A stretch of DNA of 44,169 nucleotides. Source: Enterovibrio sp. JCM 19048. Its GTDB lineage: Bacteria; Pseudomonadota; Gammaproteobacteria; Enterobacterales; Vibrionaceae. The notes beneath the pieces are model-generated. The model was not told the origin of the DNA and did no database searches. It saw only the letters and a program-made list of their open reading frames with translations. A program made the translations under genes and the position numbers. Positions 19,034 through 29,639 of this stretch are shown piece by piece. The stretch covers positions 1-44,169 of the forward strand of contig BAXE01000033.1 in NCBI GenBank assembly GCA_001310415.1, given 5' to 3'. How positions within the stretch are numbered: the stretch's first letter is position 1; each line of letters opens with the position of its first letter.

Positions 19034-20846
19034 ATGTATCATAACTTCTTCTCGGACTACCTTGTAAAACTCCAAGAGAGTAACCAGAAATGGTGGAAGG
19101 ATCTTGAGCAAGGCAAGGCAGCCGTTAACACCCCACTCAACAAAGCAATGCAAGAGCTGAGTATCGAAGATACCACCAAGCTCCTTGAAAATGCCGCAAA
19201 CCAGCCTGCTGCACTGTTGCAAATCCAAATGCAGTGGTGGGAAAAGCAAATGCAGATCTGGCAGAACGTTGCACTGACTGCTAACAATCAAGAAATTGTA
19301 TCGCCAGATAAAGACGACAAGCGCTTCCAGGATAAAAGCTGGCAAGATGAAGTGATCTATAACTTCATCAAGCAGTCTTACCTGTTGTTTGGCCGCACTT
19401 TCCTCGACACCATCAATGCGGTGGAAGGATTGGATGACAAAGCCAAAGAGCGTCTGACCTTTTTCTCTCGCCAGGCTATCAACGCTATGTCTCCCAGCAA
19501 CTTCGTGGGCACCAACCCGGAATTGCTGAAGCTGACCATGGAGAAAAACGGCGAGAACCTGGTGAAAGGGTTACAAACCCTGCAAGAAGATCTCGAGTCC
19601 AGTGCGGATATCCTAAAAGTCCGCATGACTAACAACAATGCGTTCAAACTCGGTGAGGAGATCGCCAACACCCCAGGTGATGTGGTGTTTAAAAACGATC
19701 TGTTTGAGTTGATTCAGTACCGTCCGATGACGGAAACCGTCAACGCGACGCCGCTGCTCATTGTTCCGCCTTTCATCAACAAGTACTACATCCTCGACCT
19801 TCGTGAGAAGAACTCGATGGTGCGTTGGTTGGTCGAACAGGGACACACTGTATTTATGATGTCCTGGCGCAACCCAGGTGTAGAACAGCGCAATGTAGAG
19901 TTTGGCGATTACGTCACTGACGGCGTGGTTCAGGCCGTGAATGCGATTGAAGAGATCACGGGGCAACAGCAAATCAACGCTGCTGGTTACTGTATCGGTG
20001 GTACTGTTCTGGCGTGTACGATTGCTTACTACGCTGCCAAACGCATGAAAGCGCGCATCAAGTCAGCATCGTTCTTCACCACACTGCTAGATTTCTCGCA
20101 GCCAGGTGAAGTCGGCGCTTACATTAATGACAGCGTTGTCAGCGCAATTGAACTTCAAAACAGCACCCGTGGCTTTATGGACGGCCGCTCCCTGAGCGTG
20201 ACTTCAGCTTGCTGCGTGAAAACAGCTTGTACTGGAACTACTACATCGATAACTACCTCAAGGGTAACAGCCCGGTAGATTTCGATTTACTGTACTGGAA
20301 CAGCGACAGCACCAACGTAGCTGCAGCTACCCACAACTTCATGCTGCGCGAGTTGTACCTGAACAACAAACTGGTACAGGACAAAGGTGTGAAAGTGGGC
20401 GGCGTTTGGATTGACCTGAACAAAATCAAAATCCCGACTTATTTCATTTCAACCAAGGAAGACCACATTGCCCTGTGGCAAGGTACTTACCGTGGTGCAC
20501 TGAATGTCGGTGGTAACAAGACGTTTGTTCTGGGTGAATCAGGACACATTGCCGGTATCGTTAACCACCCTGCAAAGGCAAGTACGGCTACTGGATTAAT
20601 GATGAGCTAAGTGAATCTGCAGATGAGTGGTTTGAATCAGCAGAGCACAGCACAGGCTCTTGGTGGACTCACTGGGATAAGTGGCTCGCATCCTACAGCC
20701 CGAAAGAGAAGATTGCACCTTATGCGCAAGGCTCTGACGCTAACCCAGTCCAGCTGGCTGCACCGGGCGATTATGTGAAGCAAGTGCTTCCTATTCCTGA
20801 AAAAGCCGCTACTGAAGCAAAAAAAGCTGACGCAGCTGACGCTTAA
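19034..20846 (+). CDS. phaC: Class I polyhydroxyalkanoate synthase PhaC (two frame breaks)
   Basis: PhaC polymerises (R)-3-hydroxyacyl-CoA into polyester at the granule surface. The protein is about 604 residues. After the N-terminal helical domain comes the alpha/beta-hydrolase core: PPFINKYYILDL, the lipase-like box GYCIGG holding the nucleophilic cysteine near residue 320, the aspartate in STKEDHIA, and the histidine in GESGHIAG. It ends in an alanine- and lysine-rich tail. Two single-base losses break it near 20206 (TTTC read as TTC) and 20578 (GGG read as GG). It is the last gene of the cluster and is separated from the phasin gene by a terminator. Confidence 0.95.
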
Positions 20847-20888
20847 TATCAGGGCTAGTACCCTGTTATAGAGGCAGATAGACGCGAT

Positions 20889-20926
20889 AAAAAAGGCCGC
20901 ATTGTCATAATGCGGCCTTTCTTTTT
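20889..20926. terminator. Bidirectional terminator between phaC and tcdA
   Basis: AAAGGCCGCAT and ATGCGGCCTTT form a perfect stem flanked by A- and T-runs, serving the two converging genes. Confidence 0.9.
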
Positions 20927-20947
20927 GACTGGCATTTACCTGTTATA

Positions 20948-21760
20948 TCACTGCTTTGCCTTCGCGGTCAGTTTCGCAATGATGCGGGAAACAGCAACAA
21001 AACCAAATGTCGCCGTCACCATGGTCGCCGCACCAAATCCACTGGCACAGTCCATACGTTTCGGGCCTTCCGCAGACGACTTCGCTTCACATACCGAGCC
21101 ATCAGGTTGCGGGTATTTCAGCTGCTCTGTCGAGAAAACACAGTCGATGCCGAATTTACGTCCCTGCGTTTTGGTGAAGTTATGAAAACGACGCAGGTTA
21201 TTGCGCAGTTTTGCAGCTAGCGGATCCTGAATGGTCTTGGTCAAATCAGCCACCTGGATTTGGGTCGGGTCAATCTGGCCACCCGCACCGCCTACAGTGA
21301 TAATTTTGATTTTATTGCGCTTGCAGTACGCCAACAGTGCCGTTTTTGGCTTAATGCTGTCGATGGCATCCAGTACATAATCGTAGTCTTTGGTGATGTA
21401 CTCAGGAATATTGTCTTCTGAGATAAAGTCATCAATCAGGTGAACGATGCAATCTGGGTTAATCGCGCGTACACGCTCGGCCATCACTTCAATTTTGCTC
21501 TGCCCGACAGTGCCACTCATTGCGTGGATTTGACGATTTATGTTGGTGACACAGATGTCATCCATATCAATCAGCGTCAGTTCACCCACGCCGCTTCGCG
21601 CCAAGGCTTCAACAGCCCATGAGCCAACCCCACCTATACCAACCACACACACGTGAGACTGACGGAGGATCTCCAGCTCAGTCATGCCATAAAGGCGGCG
21701 GGTACCACCAAAACGTTGCTGATAGCTTTCTGATGCAGGAGTGGTTGTGGTCATACTCAT
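20948..21760 (-). CDS. tcdA: tRNA threonylcarbamoyladenosine dehydratase TcdA (CsdL)
   Basis: TcdA uses ATP to cyclise t6A37 of tRNA to ct6A. It is a ThiF/MoeB/E1-like enzyme of about 270 residues (E. coli 268). The ATP-binding motif CVVGIGGVGSWAVEAL is near residue 35, followed by LIDMDDICVTNINRQ. The middle has DAIDSIKPKTALLAYC and the C-terminus GFGAATMVTATFG, a membrane-associating hydrophobic segment. The start at 21760 (MSMTTTTPASESYQQRF) is chosen by family length; a second ATG two codons later is equally possible. The frame is intact. In E. coli tcdA follows csdA-csdE directly; here the pha cluster intervenes. Confidence 0.95.
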   Translation of the reverse strand: MSMTTTTPASESYQQRFGGTRRLYGMTELEILRQSHVCVVGIGGVGSWAVEALARSGVGELTLIDMDDICVTNINRQIHAMSGTVGQSKIEVMAERVRAINPDCIVHLIDDFISEDNIPEYITKDYDYVLDAIDSIKPKTALLAYCKRNKIKIITVGGAGGQIDPTQIQVADLTKTIQDPLAAKLRNNLRRFHNFTKTQGRKFGIDCVFSTEQLKYPQPDGSVCEAKSSAEGPKRMDCASGFGAATMVTATFGFVAVSRIIAKLTAKAKQ

Positions 21761-21846
21761 TCGCTCTGTTTCCGAAAATAGAGTGCGGTTTATACTCGCT
21801 TGGCGCTCAAATGTCCATGTCACCACCGCGGGCAGATTGGCACATT

Positions 21847-22729
21847 TTAGCGCGGCATCTTATCCCGCAACCAGCTAATCACCTGAGACACAGGTTCCAA
21901 CCGCCGCTTGTAGCCCAATGAATACAAAAAGTAGCCATATTGGCTGTCAAAATATAGCCCGAGTGTTGATAACCTCCCCTTTTAAGAGGCTGTCACTAAC
22001 CAAAAACTCAGGGATCAGCGCCATCCCTTGTTGCTGTTTGACCGCTTCAAGCGCCATATAGAAGTGTTCAAATCCCACCCCATAGCTTGGCGAGTCCGGC
22101 GCAATACCGTGCGAATGCCAGAACTGCTGCCAGATTTGGGGACGGGTGATATGTGAGATTGAATGATAAAGCAGAAGATCCCGGATATTCCGAATTGGAG
22201 AGGTAATCAGCGCAGGGCTGACCACCAGCATCAAACGCTCACGGACAAGCAACTCGGCCTCTTCATCCAGGTTTGCCAGTGGCAAGCAATGCACTGCGAT
22301 ATCCCCCTGGAAACGGTTCTGCATATCAGAGGTAATTGAGGCTTTCACTGCCAACTCTATGTTCGGCAACGACTGCCGGAAATGCTCAAGGCGGGGGATC
22401 AGCCACATGCTGGCTACCGAAGGGGGCAGCGACAGTGCAATCCGGGATTTGGTGTGCGGTGTCTGCATGATGTTGGATGTCGCATGCTGCAGGTTTTCCA
22501 ACGCTTCTACAACTGAAGGCAGATAACGCCGCCCCATTTCTGTCAGCTCAATTTTCCCGCCGGAGCGCTCGAACAAGGTGCACCCTATCTGCGCTTCCAG
22601 CTGCAGGATTTGTTTACTGATTGCACTTTGGGTCAGGTTGAGCAAAACCGCCGCCTTGGAAAAGCTCAAGGTCTGGGCCACAACGGTAAAAGTCATTAAT
22701 GTCTTAACCGGTGGGATAGGCATAGCCAT
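21847..22729 (-). CDS. LysR-family regulator, divergent from aminotransferase gene
   Basis: A GcvA-like LysR protein of about 294 residues. It has an N-terminal helix-turn-helix (LSFSKAAVLLNLTQSAISK) and an effector-binding domain with VASMWLIPRLEHF and KQQQGMALIPEFL. The frame ends early at 21947 as given; a one-base insertion (or two-base loss) in the T-run near 21955 restores DSQYGYFLYSLGYKR and a stop at 21847, the usual family ending. ATG 22729 is chosen over a GTG at 22738 because AGGTG sits six bases before it. It is divergent from the aminotransferase/BKACE/TAXI genes and is their likely regulator, responding to an amino-acid-like effector. Confidence 0.85.
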
Positions 22730-22854
22730 CAATAGCACCTATGAAAATATGGAATACCCTTTGAATTTATATCGTTTGCCGTTCAATTTCCAACCGATTA
22801 ATACTGAACAGGAATTAATCAATTTTTTTGCCCATGGAGCGGCTGACAAACATC

Positions 22855-24172
22855 ATGACACATATACTACAGCGCCACTGTCATTCAAAACTTCCCGTTG
22901 TTTCAGGTGGGGAGGGTATTTTTCTGTTCGACGACCAGGGAAAACGTTACCTGGATGGCTGTGGCGGCGCAGCCGTTTCCTGCTTGGGACACAGCCACCC
23001 GCAAGTGCTCGGCGCAATTCAAAAGCAACTGAGTACTATTCCTTATGCGCATACTGGGTTTTTCACGTCACCCGCCGCAGAAGAACTGGCAGATAGGCTG
23101 GCGGACAAAGCCCCTGGGCCGCTGAACCACGTTTATCTGGTCAGTGGCGGCTCTGAAGCGGTGGAAGCTGCGTTGAAGATGGCACGTCAGTATTTTCTGG
23201 AAATTGGCCAACCCTCACGCACCCGTTTTATAGCAAGGCGCCAGAGTTACCATGGCAACACATTGGGCGCTTTGGGTGTGGGAGGCAACATGTGGCGCAA
23301 GGAGCCTTTCGCTCCCCTGATGCAAAATGGGGAATTGATAGCCCCATGCTATGCCTACCGTGACAAGCAAGCGGATGAAACAGACTTTGATTATGGACAG
23401 CGTGTTGCCAATGAGCTGGAAGAGCGTCTCCTGGCAGTAGGGCCAGAAACGGTTGTCGCTTTTGTTGCAGAACCGGTTGTGGGTGCAACTGCTGGCGCAC
23501 TGGTGCAGAAAAGGGCTATTTCAAACGCATCCGGGAAATCTGTGATAAATACGGCATCCTGCTGATCCTTGATGAGGTTATGTGTGGTTGCGGCCGCACA
23601 GGCACCTACTATGCCTATGAGCAGGAAGGGATTGTGCCGGATCTGGTCACTATGGCCAAAGGTCTGGCAGCGGGTTACCAACCCATTGGCGCGGTGATGA
23701 TCCATGACAAAATCTATGATGCCATCTTTCACGGTACCGGTACTTTCAACACGGTCATACCTTCATGGCGCATCCATTAGCCTGCGCTGCGGCCTGTGCC
23801 ACACTCGACGCACTGGAATCCGGAGTGTTGAAAGACGTGACTGAAAAAGGGGGTTACCTGGTCAAACAGTTAATAGCCAGACTCGGCGATCATCCTTTTG
23901 TCGGTGATATCCGTGGCAGGGGGTTATTCCTGGGGCTGGAGTTTGTGGAAGACAAGGCATCAAAAACACCATTTTCGCCAAGCCGGCCGCTCCACCAGCA
24001 AATCAAAGCCACTGCGATGGATAACGGCCTGATGTGTTATCCCATGGGAGGCACAATTGATGGAAAACAGGGCCATCACATCCTGTTGGCGCCGCCTTTT
24101 ATCATCAACGACAATGAAATGGATGAACTGGTTAACCGACTGGCGATAACACTCGACAAGGTCTTTGTCTAA
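22855..24172 (+). CDS. Class III (omega-type) PLP aminotransferase, two frame breaks
   Basis: A PLP-dependent aminotransferase of about 440 residues in the class III family (relatives act on omega- or beta-amino acids). Motifs: GKRYLDGCGGAAVSCLGH near residue 30, VSGGSEAVEAALKMARQ (phosphate site), SYHGNTLGALGV, LDEVMCGCGRTG (the aspartate pairing with the pyridine nitrogen), and the PLP lysine in VTMAKGLAAGY. Two single-base losses, near 23503 (CC read as C) and 23754 (ACCAC read as ACAC), split it. The start at 22855 (MTHILQRHC) matches relatives; an ATG at 22834 is possible. It ends 9 bp before the BKACE gene, so they are one operon. Confidence 0.88.
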
Positions 24173-24181
24173 GGAATGCTC

Positions 24182-25015
24182 GTGCATCAAGGAAGAACCA
24201 TTATTGTTGCGCCAAATGGGGCGCGTCGTGGCAAACAGGATCACGCTCAGCTGCCAATGACTATCGACGAAATGGCAGAATGTCTGACCCAATGCCAGGC
24301 TGCCGGTGCCGCCATGGCCCATATGCATGTACGTGACAGTCAGGGCAAGCACACTCTGGATGTGGGCCTAAACAGGGAGTGGCTCGTGGAGACCCGGGCC
24401 CGTTTTGACCACCAGTTGGTTATCCAATTAACCACAGAAGCCGTCGGCCTCTATCAGCCGGATGAGCAAATGGCACTGGTCAGGGGAACAGAGCCTGAAG
24501 CCGTTTCCCTAGCCCTTCGCGAACTGCGCCCCAACGCTTCATTCGAAAAATCAGCCAGTCATTTTTTCCATGAACTCAATGAGCGCCGTATTTACGTGCA
24601 ATACATTTTGTATGACGCGGCCGATTTGTCGCTTTACTTTCAAATGGTTAATGACAAAACATTGCCGAACAACGGGCATCACCTACTATTGGTACTGGGG
24701 AAGTACAAAACAGGCATGTTATCTGACCCCACAGATTTACTCGAATTTGATATCAAGCGCCTAAGCCACAGTGGTGTTTCATGGGCGACCTGTTCCTTTG
24801 GACAATACGAGCATCAATGCCTGGCCGCTGCGATGTCGCTCGGTGGCGATGTCAGGGTCGGCTTCGAAAATAACCTGCTCAATTTAACGGGACAGTGTGC
24901 GGAAAATAATGCCGAACTCATTCGCCAACTGGCTAATTTGTCTCGGAGCATGGGCTTAAATATCAACTCTGCGGAAGATCTAAGAAAAAATATCTGCCGT
25001 AGCTTTGAATCGTGA
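24182..25015 (+). CDS. BKACE-family beta-keto acid cleavage enzyme (DUF849)
   Basis: Members of this family (prototype: 3-keto-5-aminohexanoate cleavage enzyme, Kce) use Zn2+ and acetyl-CoA to cleave a beta-keto acid, giving acetoacetate and a CoA ester. The protein of about 277 residues is a TIM barrel: TIIVAPNGARRGK at the N-terminus, the metal-binding pair in HMHVRD, QLTTEAVG, and the late glutamate segment VGFENNLL. The specific substrate is unknown. GTG 24182 is preferred over ATG 24176 because AAGGA lies six bases before it. The upstream aminotransferase could supply the keto acid by deaminating a beta-amino acid. The frame is intact. Confidence 0.85.
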   Translation: MHQGRTIIVAPNGARRGKQDHAQLPMTIDEMAECLTQCQAAGAAMAHMHVRDSQGKHTLDVGLNREWLVETRARFDHQLVIQLTTEAVGLYQPDEQMALVRGTEPEAVSLALRELRPNASFEKSASHFFHELNERRIYVQYILYDAADLSLYFQMVNDKTLPNNGHHLLLVLGKYKTGMLSDPTDLLEFDIKRLSHSGVSWATCSFGQYEHQCLAAAMSLGGDVRVGFENNLLNLTGQCAENNAELIRQLANLSRSMGLNINSAEDLRKNICRSFES

Positions 25016-25135
25016 GGCATCTCTCTTGCGATCGAAAAACCAAGTATCAGATAATTTCGACGCAAATGGACTCACAATTTATTAACAGCGGATTCTCACC
25101 GCGTTAGCAATCACGTCATCGACAAGGACAAAAGC

Positions 25136-26104
25136 ATGAAAGCGTTAAAACCAACTTTGGCCGCAATCAGCTTTGCAGCTGCTCTGACCGCCGTACCAGC
25201 ACAAGCCAACCAGTTTGTCACTATCGGTACCGGTGGTGTTACGGGTGTTTACTACCCTACAGGTGGCGCAATCTGTCGTCTGGTTAACAAAACCAAGAAA
25301 GAGCATGGCATTCGCTGCTCCGTAGAATCTACCGGTGGTTCAATTTACAACATCAACACTATTCGCGCCGGTGAACTCGACATGGGTATCGCCCAATCTG
25401 ACTGGCAATATCACGCATACAACGGCTCCAGCAAGTTTGAAGAGCAAGGCCCGTACAAAGATCTGCGCGCCGTATTCTCCGTGCACCCAGAACCATTCAC
25501 CGTGGTTGCTCGTGCAGATTCCGGCATCAAAACCTTTGACGATCTGAAAGGCAAGCGCGTTAACGTAGGTAACCCAGGCTCTGGCCAGCGCGGTACTATC
25601 GAAGTGCTGATGGGCGAAATGGGCTGGACAATGGACGACTTCAAACAAGTGTCCGAGCTGAAAGCTGCTGAACAGTCTAAAGCTCTGTGTGACAACAAAA
25701 TCGATGCCATGGTTTACACCGTGGGTCACCCAAGTGGTGCCATCCAGGAAGCGACCACGGCTTGTGACAGCGTGATCGTAGAAGTCAACAATGCTGCCGC
25801 GCAGAAACTGGTTGCTGACAACGATTACTACCGTAAAGCGACAATCCCGGGCGGCATGTACCGTGGCAACGATGGTGATGTGCAGACCTTTGGTGTAGGC
25901 GCGACTTTCGTTTCTTCTGCAGAAGTGCCGGAAGAGGTGATCTACAACGTGACCAAAGCGGTGTTTGAAAACTTTGATGACTTCCGTCGTCTGCACCCAG
26001 CATTTGCAAACCTGAAAAAAGAAGAGATGGTTGCTGACGGCCTGTCTGCACCTCTGCACCCTGGCGCACTGAAGTACTACAAAGAAGCTGGCCTTATCAA
26101 GTAA
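25136..26104 (+). CDS. TAXI-family TRAP transporter solute-binding protein
   Basis: A periplasmic binding protein of 322 residues with a clear signal peptide (cleavage after AVPAQA, about residue 24). It begins [27 protein letters not shown], the signature of the TAXI family (TRAP-associated extracytoplasmic immunogenic), and has [17 protein letters not shown] in the second lobe. TAXI proteins deliver small carboxylates or amino acids to fused DctQM membrane units, but no such permease gene is in this window. It lies 120 bp after the BKACE gene, with its own ribosome-binding site (AAGGA) and a terminator at 26122-26149. The codon choice looks highly expressed. It may import the substrate of the two upstream enzymes. 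Confidence 0.92.
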   Translation: MKALKPTLAAISFAAALTAVPAQANQFVTIGTGGVTGVYYPTGGAICRLVNKTKKEHGIRCSVESTGGSIYNINTIRAGELDMGIAQSDWQYHAYNGSSKFEEQGPYKDLRAVFSVHPEPFTVVARADSGIKTFDDLKGKRVNVGNPGSGQRGTIEVLMGEMGWTMDDFKQVSELKAAEQSKALCDNKIDAMVYTVGHPSGAIQEATTACDSVIVEVNNAAAQKLVADNDYYRKATIPGGMYRGNDGDVQTFGVGATFVSSAEVPEEVIYNVTKAVFENFDDFRRLHPAFANLKKEEMVADGLSAPLHPGALKYYKEAGLIK

Positions 26105-26121
26105 GCCAGATTTAGATAGAC

Positions 26122-26149
26122 AAAAGGCGGGGTATTTCCCCGCCTTTTT
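26122..26149. terminator. Terminator between the TAXI gene and mltA
   Basis: AAAGGCGGGG-TATTT-CCCCGCCTTTTT is a strong hairpin with A- and T-runs on either side, serving both converging genes. Confidence 0.9.
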
Positions 26150-26171
26150 CATGTCTGCGTATAAATGCCGT

Positions 26172-27265
26172 TTACTGTTTGGCTTCGCCTGTTTCTGCCT
26201 CAACGCTCACTTGCGGTTTGGTCAACTTCCAGACCCGGCCGAAATGTTTGTGATGCCCGGCATCAATACCCGCTTCCTCGCCCATACCATGATAAAGGTC
26301 AAGGTGGTTCTTTTTCACCGCGCCGCCGGTATCCAGCGCCATCAGCAATTTAAGCACATGCTGTCCATTCCAGTTTCCCTGCTCATCCAACTGCGGAACT
26401 TCAGCCAACAGTACAGAGCCCATCGGCAGGTATTCGCGGTCTGCCGCCACAGATGCGCCAGCCAGCAATGGGACACCTGCAGTTCCTGTTACTGGGTGTG
26501 CAGCCTTGGGCGTGAAAAACACATAAGACGGATTTTGGTTCAGCAACTCTTCCACGGTCGCCTCATCCTGCAAAGCCACCCAATCTTTGATCGCTTTCAG
26601 TGACATTTTCTCACGCGGCACTTCGTCTCTCTCAATCAACACTTTACCGATGCTGACATAGGGATGACCATTTTTCCCACCGTAGGCAAAATACTCCAGG
26701 TTATCGGTATCGCCGAAATGAATAAAGCCACTGCCCTGCACTTCCATAATGAAGTTATCGATCAGCGATGCACTGTAACCCAGCTCCAATCCCATGCCAT
26801 CAAGCGCGCCGTTGTAGATCTCTTCGCGGGTCGGGCAACGCTCGCCACACTCCGGCATGGCATAGACCGGATAACGATACTCAGCATCCGGCTGATGGCG
26901 CATTTCGATCACCGGTGAAAAATAGCCGGTAAACAATACGTTGCCATAGCTATCCCCCCACCCATCTGCTCCAGGGAAATACCATAATCAGCCAGAGCAG
27001 TCGGCTCCCCACTCTCTGCCAGCCAGGTTTTCACGCTGTCATACAGCGCTTGATTCGGAGTACTGAGCCGTGGAGAAAGCGTCTCGACTTTTTCCAGCTG
27101 ACCTGGGAATAGCGAGTAGTCACGGGGCTTGTCAGACGCGATGATCGATACTGGGTTCAACACCTCGTCGAAGCTTCCATCTACATACTGTTGACCTCTG
27201 TCCGTCGGGCGTGCGCAAGCGGCCAGAAGTAAAGAAATACCGACAACTGAAAGTGCCTTTTTCAC
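26172..27265 (-). CDS. mltA: Membrane-bound lytic murein transglycosylase A (one frame break)
   Basis: MltA cleaves peptidoglycan glycan strands to 1,6-anhydromuropeptides from the inner face of the outer membrane. The ~364-residue product has a lipoprotein signal (MKKALSVVGISLLLAAC, Cys17). The MltA domain has VLFTGYFSPVIEM, DNFIMEVQGSGFI and the 3D-type catalytic segment ALDTGGAVKKNHLDLYHG, which holds the active-site aspartate. One G is missing from a G-run near 26957, separating the first 107 residues from the rest; restoring it gives GGGDSYGNVLFTGYF. It is followed by an inverted terminator shared with the TAXI gene. Confidence 0.95.
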
Positions 27266-27315
27266 GGGAAATCCTGTTCGTAATTACGTTGCGCAAAGGG
27301 TGACAGAAGCACGGA

Positions 27316-27339
27316 AGATCTGCAATGAAAAGCAGATCT
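27316..27339. repeat. Inverted repeat upstream of mltA
   Basis: AGATCTGC and GCAGATCT are separated by eight bases, about 50 bp upstream of the mltA start. The arms are perfect. It may be an operator or a 5'-leader hairpin; no regulator family is recognised. Confidence 0.5.
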
Positions 27340-27537
27340 GACAAGCTGAAAGCCACATGAATGTCGGCAGTTATATTGCGATCCATGACATATCAATCTT
27401 CATTTGAAACACTTTGTCACATATTCGTCATAAATATCAGTTTAAATCTGGTGACACAAAAGTGTCTTAAAAGTTAAACACCTTTGCCGCCACCATATCA
27501 GCAAGATAGACGTATAGATTTCGTGAAGGAGTACGGG

Positions 27538-27758
27538 ATGAATTTGAAAGTTGGACGCAAAACCCTGTTGGATCCGGATGCATTGAGTATCAATGGATCC
27601 GTGCACTTGCCAGTGATGGCAGTACAGATGAGATGATCAATGCCAGCATTCGCCGCTGCCTCGGTGGCAGCGACGATGTCGCGGACAGGATTCGAAAGGT
27701 AGCACTGGGGTTGTGCCCCGTTACCGAACTGCTGCGCCTTTTACCTAACGGCTATTAA
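27538..27758 (+). CDS. Small unknown protein (one frame break)
   Basis: A ribosome-binding site AAGGAG (27525-27530) and ATG 27538 open a frame MNLKVGRKTLLDPD. After one missing base near 27582 it continues EYQWIRALASDGSTDEMINA and, further on, IRRCLGGSDDVADRIRKVAL, ending LRLLPNGY at 27758. The restored product has about 73 residues, is soluble and charged, and contains no known motif. Both halves have coding-like composition and a sound start signal, so I take it as a real gene. It is not recognised. It converges on the DUF2850 gene four bases away and is divergent from mltA. Confidence 0.55.
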
Positions 27759-27762
27759 ACGG

Positions 27763-28194
27763 CTACCGAACTTTGACAAATGGCGTACTGTAATGGAAGG
27801 GTTTTTCCCTTTGCAGGGTGCTGCTGTTTTCCACAACATAGAGGTAGGTGTTGTTCCCAACGGTATAAATAAGTTTATTGCCGTTGAAGTCATAATGACT
27901 GGTCGTGCGGGCTCCTTTTACATAAATCCCATCCTTCCGCACCTCAAAACGATCAGCGGCGTAAGGGGCCACACCTTGTTCTATCCACTCACCATAAATG
28001 ATCGACTGATCAACCTCCACGAAGATCGGGACATCCTTGGCCACTAAAAAACCAATGGTGCCTCCAACAAGCACCACAAAAAGAGAAACAGACTGACCGA
28101 CAATGCCCAAAATAGCGTCTCGCCAACGAGAAAAAGAAGTAACTATCAACAATATTATTATAAAAACAGTATCAGTGCCGACAAAGCCGGGCAT
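27763..28194 (-). CDS. DUF2850 family membrane-anchored protein
   Basis: A protein of about 143 residues. The N-terminal 55 residues are hydrophobic (VFIIILLIVTSF, then VSLFVVLVGGTIGFLVA), so it is probably anchored in the inner membrane with the rest outside. The C-terminal domain, IYGEWIEQGVAPYAADRFEV through KLIYTVGNNTYLY, matches the DUF2850 proteins found mainly in vibrios, of unknown function. The N-terminal segment is longer than I expect for the family, and the start (ATG 28194, with no clear ribosome-binding site) is uncertain. It is divergent from argA with about 86 bp between. Confidence 0.75.
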   Translation of the reverse strand: MPGFVGTDTVFIIILLIVTSFSRWRDAILGIVGQSVSLFVVLVGGTIGFLVAKDVPIFVEVDQSIIYGEWIEQGVAPYAADRFEVRKDGIYVKGARTTSHYDFNGNKLIYTVGNNTYLYVVENSSTLQREKPFHYSTPFVKVR

Positions 28195-28280
28195 CAATAG
28201 TTTGAAGCAGCGTCACCCCTTGCAAAATTAAGAATATTTAGTCACTATCAACGAATATAAAATCAAAAACATGGAGTAAG

Positions 28281-29639
28281 GTGTTGAAACTTCGCAGTAC
28301 AGCACTCGTAAATGGATTTAGACAATCTGCGCCTTATGTGAATGCGCACCAGAATAAAACTGTCGTCATCATGCTGGGTGGCGAAGCGATTGCCGATCCT
28401 AACTTTGGCAATATCGTGAATGATATTGCCCTGCTCAATAACCTTGGGATGAGGCTGGTCTTGGTGTACGGTGCCCGTCCGCAAATCAACCAACTGATAG
28501 AAAAGCAGGGGCTGGAGACGCCTTACCATAAAGGGGTGAGAGTCACTGATGCCTCAGCTCTTGAAGTGGTCAAGCAAGCAGCCGGGCAACTCCAACTCGA
28601 TATTACAGCCCGCCTTTCCATGAGCCTGAACAACACCCCCATGGCGGGTGCCCAAATCAACGTTGTGAGTGGCAACTTTGTGATTGCCCAGCCTCTCGGT
28701 GTCGACGATGGTATCGATTATTGCCACAGTGGACGCATCAGGCGCATTGATATCAACGGGATTAAGCAGCAACTCAACCAGCACTCAATTGTCCTGCTGG
28801 GGCCTGTTGCCAGCTCCGTCACCGGGGAGTGTTTCAATCTGACGTCGGAAGAGCTTGCTACCCAATTGGCAATTCGCCTCAACGCAGACAAGCTGATCGG
28901 CTTTTGTTCTCTGCAAGGTGTGATTGGTCAGGAAGGAAATGTGGTTTCTGAGCTTTTCCCTCATCAGGCAGAAGAAATTTTACGCCAGCGGGAACAAGCC
29001 GGTGACATTAACTCCGGCACTGTGCGCTTTTTACGTGGCGCTGTTGCCGCCTGTAGAAGTGGTGTGCCGCGCTGCCATTTGTTGAGTTACAAAGTGGATG
29101 GTTCGCTGATTCAGGAGCTTTTCTCTGTGGAAGGTATCGGCACCCAGATAGTGACTGAAAGTGCCGAGCGTGTCCGTCAGGCAACCATTGATGATATCGG
29201 TGGTATTCTCGACCTAATCCAGCCTCTCGAAGAGCAAGGTATTCTGGTGCGGCGTTCCCGTGAGCAGCTGGAACAGGAGATTGCCCTTTTTACCGTGATT
29301 GACCGTGATGAACGGATCATCGGTTGTGCGGCGCTCTACCCCTACCCCGAATCAAGCAGCGCAGAAATGGCCTGTGTGGCAGTCCATCCCGAATACAGGG
29401 ACAGTGACCGCGGTACTCATCTGTTGCAGCATATCAAGCAGCAAGCGTTGCAAATTGGCCTGAAAAGCATCTTCGTGCTGACAACCCGCAGTATTCACTG
29501 GTTCCGTGAGCACGGTTTTTTGGAAACCGATGTCTCGGCGCTGCCGGATGCAAAGCAGCAACTTTACAACCTGCAACGCCGATCCAAAGTGTTGACGCTG
29601 AGCCTCAACGGCCACGCAATGCGTCGGCCAAGCCGCTAA
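28281..29639 (+). CDS. argA: Amino-acid N-acetyltransferase ArgA
   Basis: ArgA makes N-acetylglutamate from glutamate and acetyl-CoA, the first step of arginine synthesis. The 452-residue length and order match E. coli ArgA (443). First comes an amino-acid-kinase-like regulatory domain: [18 protein letters not shown] and [18 protein letters not shown]-terminal GNAT domain follows, about residues 295-440, with [18 protein letters not shown] and [16 protein letters not shown]. The start is the GTG at 28281 with GGAG eight bases before it. The frame is intact. The 3' end overlaps the restored recD 3' end by 35 bp on the other strand. No convincing ARG box was seen upstream. Confidence 0.97.
   Translation: MLKLRSTALVNGFRQSAPYVNAHQNKTVVIMLGGEAIADPNFGNIVNDIALLNNLGMRLVLVYGARPQINQLIEKQGLETPYHKGVRVTDASALEVVKQAAGQLQLDITARLSMSLNNTPMAGAQINVVSGNFVIAQPLGVDDGIDYCHSGRIRRIDINGIKQQLNQHSIVLLGPVASSVTGECFNLTSEELATQLAIRLNADKLIGFCSLQGVIGQEGNVVSELFPHQAEEILRQREQAGDINSGTVRFLRGAVAACRSGVPRCHLLSYKVDGSLIQELFSVEGIGTQIVTESAERVRQATIDDIGGILDLIQPLEEQGILVRRSREQLEQEIALFTVIDRDERIIGCAALYPYPESSSAEMACVAVHPEYRDSDRGTHLLQHIKQQALQIGLKSIFVLTTRSIHWFREHGFLETDVSALPDAKQQLYNLQRRSKVLTLSLNGHAMRRPSR

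Noticed and set aside
22799..22821. LysR operator made of two ATTAAT words upstream of the aminotransferase gene
   Set aside because: The two words are short, A+T-rich and individually palindromic, so they are expected by chance in this stretch; no larger dyad was found.
28203..28280. ARG box (ArgR operator) upstream of argA
   Set aside because: Some A+T-rich partial matches such as AGAATATTTAG occur, but no convincing 18-bp palindrome pair was seen.
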